NCBI GenBank assembly: GCA_049514735.1
Contig: JBEKUT010000420.1
Location: forward strand, 1-6,660
DNA length: 6,660 nt
Source: JAICMB01 sp049514735
GTDB taxonomy: Bacteria; Acidobacteriota; Terriglobia; Bryobacterales; Bryobacteraceae
Direction: 5' to 3'
Shown here: in pieces, positions 5,446-6,660 of the stretch
How positions within the stretch are numbered: position 1 is the stretch's first letter
Layout of the letters: each line of letters starts with the position of its first letter
Notes under the pieces: generated by a model
Databases searched by the model: none
The model's input: the letters and a program-made list of their open reading frames with translations, nothing else
Told to the model about the DNA's origin: nothing
Translations under genes and position numbers: made by a program

Positions 5446-6660
5446 ATTTCGGCGATCCCTTCCTGGGCGCCGGATTGTGCCAGCACCCACCTGAATTGAG
5501 GATCGCATCAGCCTCTTGAGGTCCCCAACTGCCGCGCCGGCAGGGGCGAGCGCGGTGGTGGCTCTTGAGAACCGGATCGACCACCGCCCAAGCAGACTCG
5601 ACCGCGTCCTCACGTGTGAAGAGCGCTCCATCGCCGGCCATCGCATCGCTTAAGAGCCGCTCGTAGGGCGCTTCCTCTTCCGGCTGTTCTTCCAGCAGGT
5701 AGAGCTCTCGCTGCACTCCGACGAACTCCTTACCCGCGAGCTTGACGCGAGCTGCAATGGCGAGGGCCGCGTCGGGTGAGAGCCGGAAGCGCAGGTAGTT
5801 GGAGCGGCCGGTGGACGGTTCCGCGCCGGCGAAAAGTCTCTGCGGAGGCGGCTTCAGTTCCAGGAGTACCTCGGCCGCTGTTGCGGCCAGATATTTGCCA
5901 GAGCGCAGGTACCAAGGGACTCCGTCCCAGCGCCACGAGTCGATGAAAAGGCGCAGAGCGCAGAAAGTCTCGACGTCGGAGTTTTTCGCGACGCCCGGCT
6001 CTTTGCGGTAGCCGGCGTACTGACCGCGCACCAGGTCGTCGCGCGTCAGAGGGCGCATGGCTCTAAAGACCTTGGCTTTTTCTTTGTGGACCGCTCCAAA
6101 ATCCCGGCCGGCCGGCGGCTCCATGGCAAGTAACGCGACCACCTGAAAGAGGTGGTTCTCGATCACGTCGCGGAGACATCCGGCGGTCTCGTAAAAACCG
6201 CCGCGGCCCTTCACGCCGAAATCTTCAGCCAGGGTGACCTGAACGCTGGCCACGTAATTCCGGTTCCAGATGGGCTCGAGGAAAGAATCGGCGAAGCGGA
6301 AATAGAGGATGTTCATGATCGCCTCTTTCCCGAGGAAATGGTCGATGCGAAAGATCGAATCTTCCGGGAACACGGTCCGCGCAACGTGGTTGAGCGCATG
6401 ATCGGCCAGTTTCGCGTCGCCGAGTCCTTTGATTACCATTTCGAAGAGCGCTGGAGGAATGGCGAGATAGTGCCCCGGGTTCCGCGCTTTCCCCAGTTCT
6501 TGTTTCAGCGAAGCGAACGTGCACGGGTCATCATAATCTCCACCCACATACCTGAGCAGGGACAGAAGTTGCCTGAGCGCGCTCTTGTTATCGATCCCGC
6601 CCGCGCGCTCGATACTGTCCGTCACGCGTTTATGCAGACGCTCCGGACTCCACTTCGGAA
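5444..6660 (-). CDS. zwf: glucose-6-phosphate dehydrogenase, 5' end outside window; apparent in-frame deletion of the EKPFG region
   Basis: The minus-strand frame enters at 6660 (first residues 'PKWSPERLHKRV') and stops with TAG at 5446-5444; about 404 codons are visible. The N-terminal 'GASGDLAKRK'-type NADP-binding segment lies beyond the edge. G6PD oxidises glucose-6-phosphate to 6-phosphogluconolactone with NADP. Visible motifs are 'HYLAIPPALF' (about 6472-6443), the signature 'RIDHFLGK' (6349-6326), 'FLEPIWNRNYV', the catalytic-base His of 'ENHLFQ' (codon 6154-6152), 'IDSWRWDGVPWYLRSGK', 'YERLLSDAMAGD' and terminal 'CWHNP'. Between 'LGDAKLAD' and 'ALNHVARTVFPED' (about 6405-6395) the usual 'ARVIVEKPFGRDLASA'-type segment of about 17 residues is absent, although the frame is kept. 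Its Lys contacts substrate and coenzyme in known G6PDs, so activity is doubtful. The rest aligns without gaps. No pgl gene follows; rpiA does, 10 bp on. Confidence 0.93.
   Translation of the reverse strand, partial: PKWSPERLHKRVTDSIERAGGIDNKSALRQLLSLLRYVGGDYDDPCTFASLKQELGKARNPGHYLAIPPALFEMVIKGLGDAKLADHALNHVARTVFPEDSIFRIDHFLGKEAIMNILYFRFADSFLEPIWNRNYVASVQVTLAEDFGVKGRGGFYETAGCLRDVIENHLFQVVALLAMEPPAGRDFGAVHKEKAKVFRAMRPLTRDDLVRGQYAGYRKEPGVAKNSDVETFCALRLFIDSWRWDGVPWYLRSGKYLAATAAEVLLELKPPPQRLFAGAEPSTGRSNYLRFRLSPDAALAIAARVKLAGKEFVGVQRELYLLEEQPEEEAPYERLLSDAMAGDGALFTREDAVESAWAVVDPVLKSHHRARPCRRGSWGPQEADAILNSGGCWHNPAPRKGSPK

Noticed and set aside
5434..5646. 71-codon N-terminal extension of the rpiA frame
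   Set aside because: It is arginine-rich, lies wholly inside the 3' end of zwf and is not RpiA-like. A strong ribosome site precedes ATG 5433.
1..6660. CRISPR array, defence system, toxin-antitoxin pair or a wholly new system
   Set aside because: There are no spaced direct repeats, no small paired ORFs and no unexplained conserved gene. The genes present belong to known families, and the novelty lies in decay and junctions.

Overview
The window looks like a chromosomal segment of a GC-rich Gram-negative soil-type bacterium. The style of the LysR, KdpD/KdpE-like, G6PD and RpiA proteins suggests Acidobacteriota or a relative; this is inference from remembered family resemblance, not a search. 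The segment is mildly eroded: several genes are intact, and several are visibly broken.

Left part (1-438, plus strand): the C-terminal end of a LysR-type regulator whose start lies outside the window. It is followed by about 1 kb with no intact gene. Within that stretch lies a clear mobile-element scar. Positions 876-920 (minus strand) are the last 45 nt of a tRNA-Gly(CCC), from the anticodon loop to the encoded CCA, with no 5' half. Running into it on the same strand is the decayed C-terminus of a tyrosine recombinase (859-1144), which has lost its catalytic Tyr and box-II His and carries at least one frameshift. Together they mark one end of an element once integrated into a tRNA-Gly gene, with the element side to the right.

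Centre (1522-3928, plus strand): a two-gene two-component system. An OmpR/KdpE-like response regulator overlaps a soluble GAF-containing, KdpD-like histidine kinase. A 15-bp tandem duplication sits exactly on the overlap and changes the start-codon choices of the kinase.

Right part (6660 down to about 3931, minus strand): a sugar-phosphate operon, zwf (N-terminus beyond the window) - rpiA - ackA. Coupling is tight: the zwf stop lies inside the rpiA Shine-Dalgarno, and the rpiA stop overlaps the ackA start as ATGA. Only rpiA looks fully intact. zwf appears to carry an in-frame loss of about 17 codons covering the conserved EKPFG motif. ackA is an unmistakable pseudogene with several frameshifts and a large internal deletion. 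The ackA relic converges on the kinase gene with no spacer and no terminator.

I see no CRISPR array, no complete RNA gene, no complete mobile element and no convincing new system. The points of interest are the tRNA/integrase scar, the coordinated decay of the zwf-rpiA-ackA operon, and the start-altering duplication in the two-component operon.
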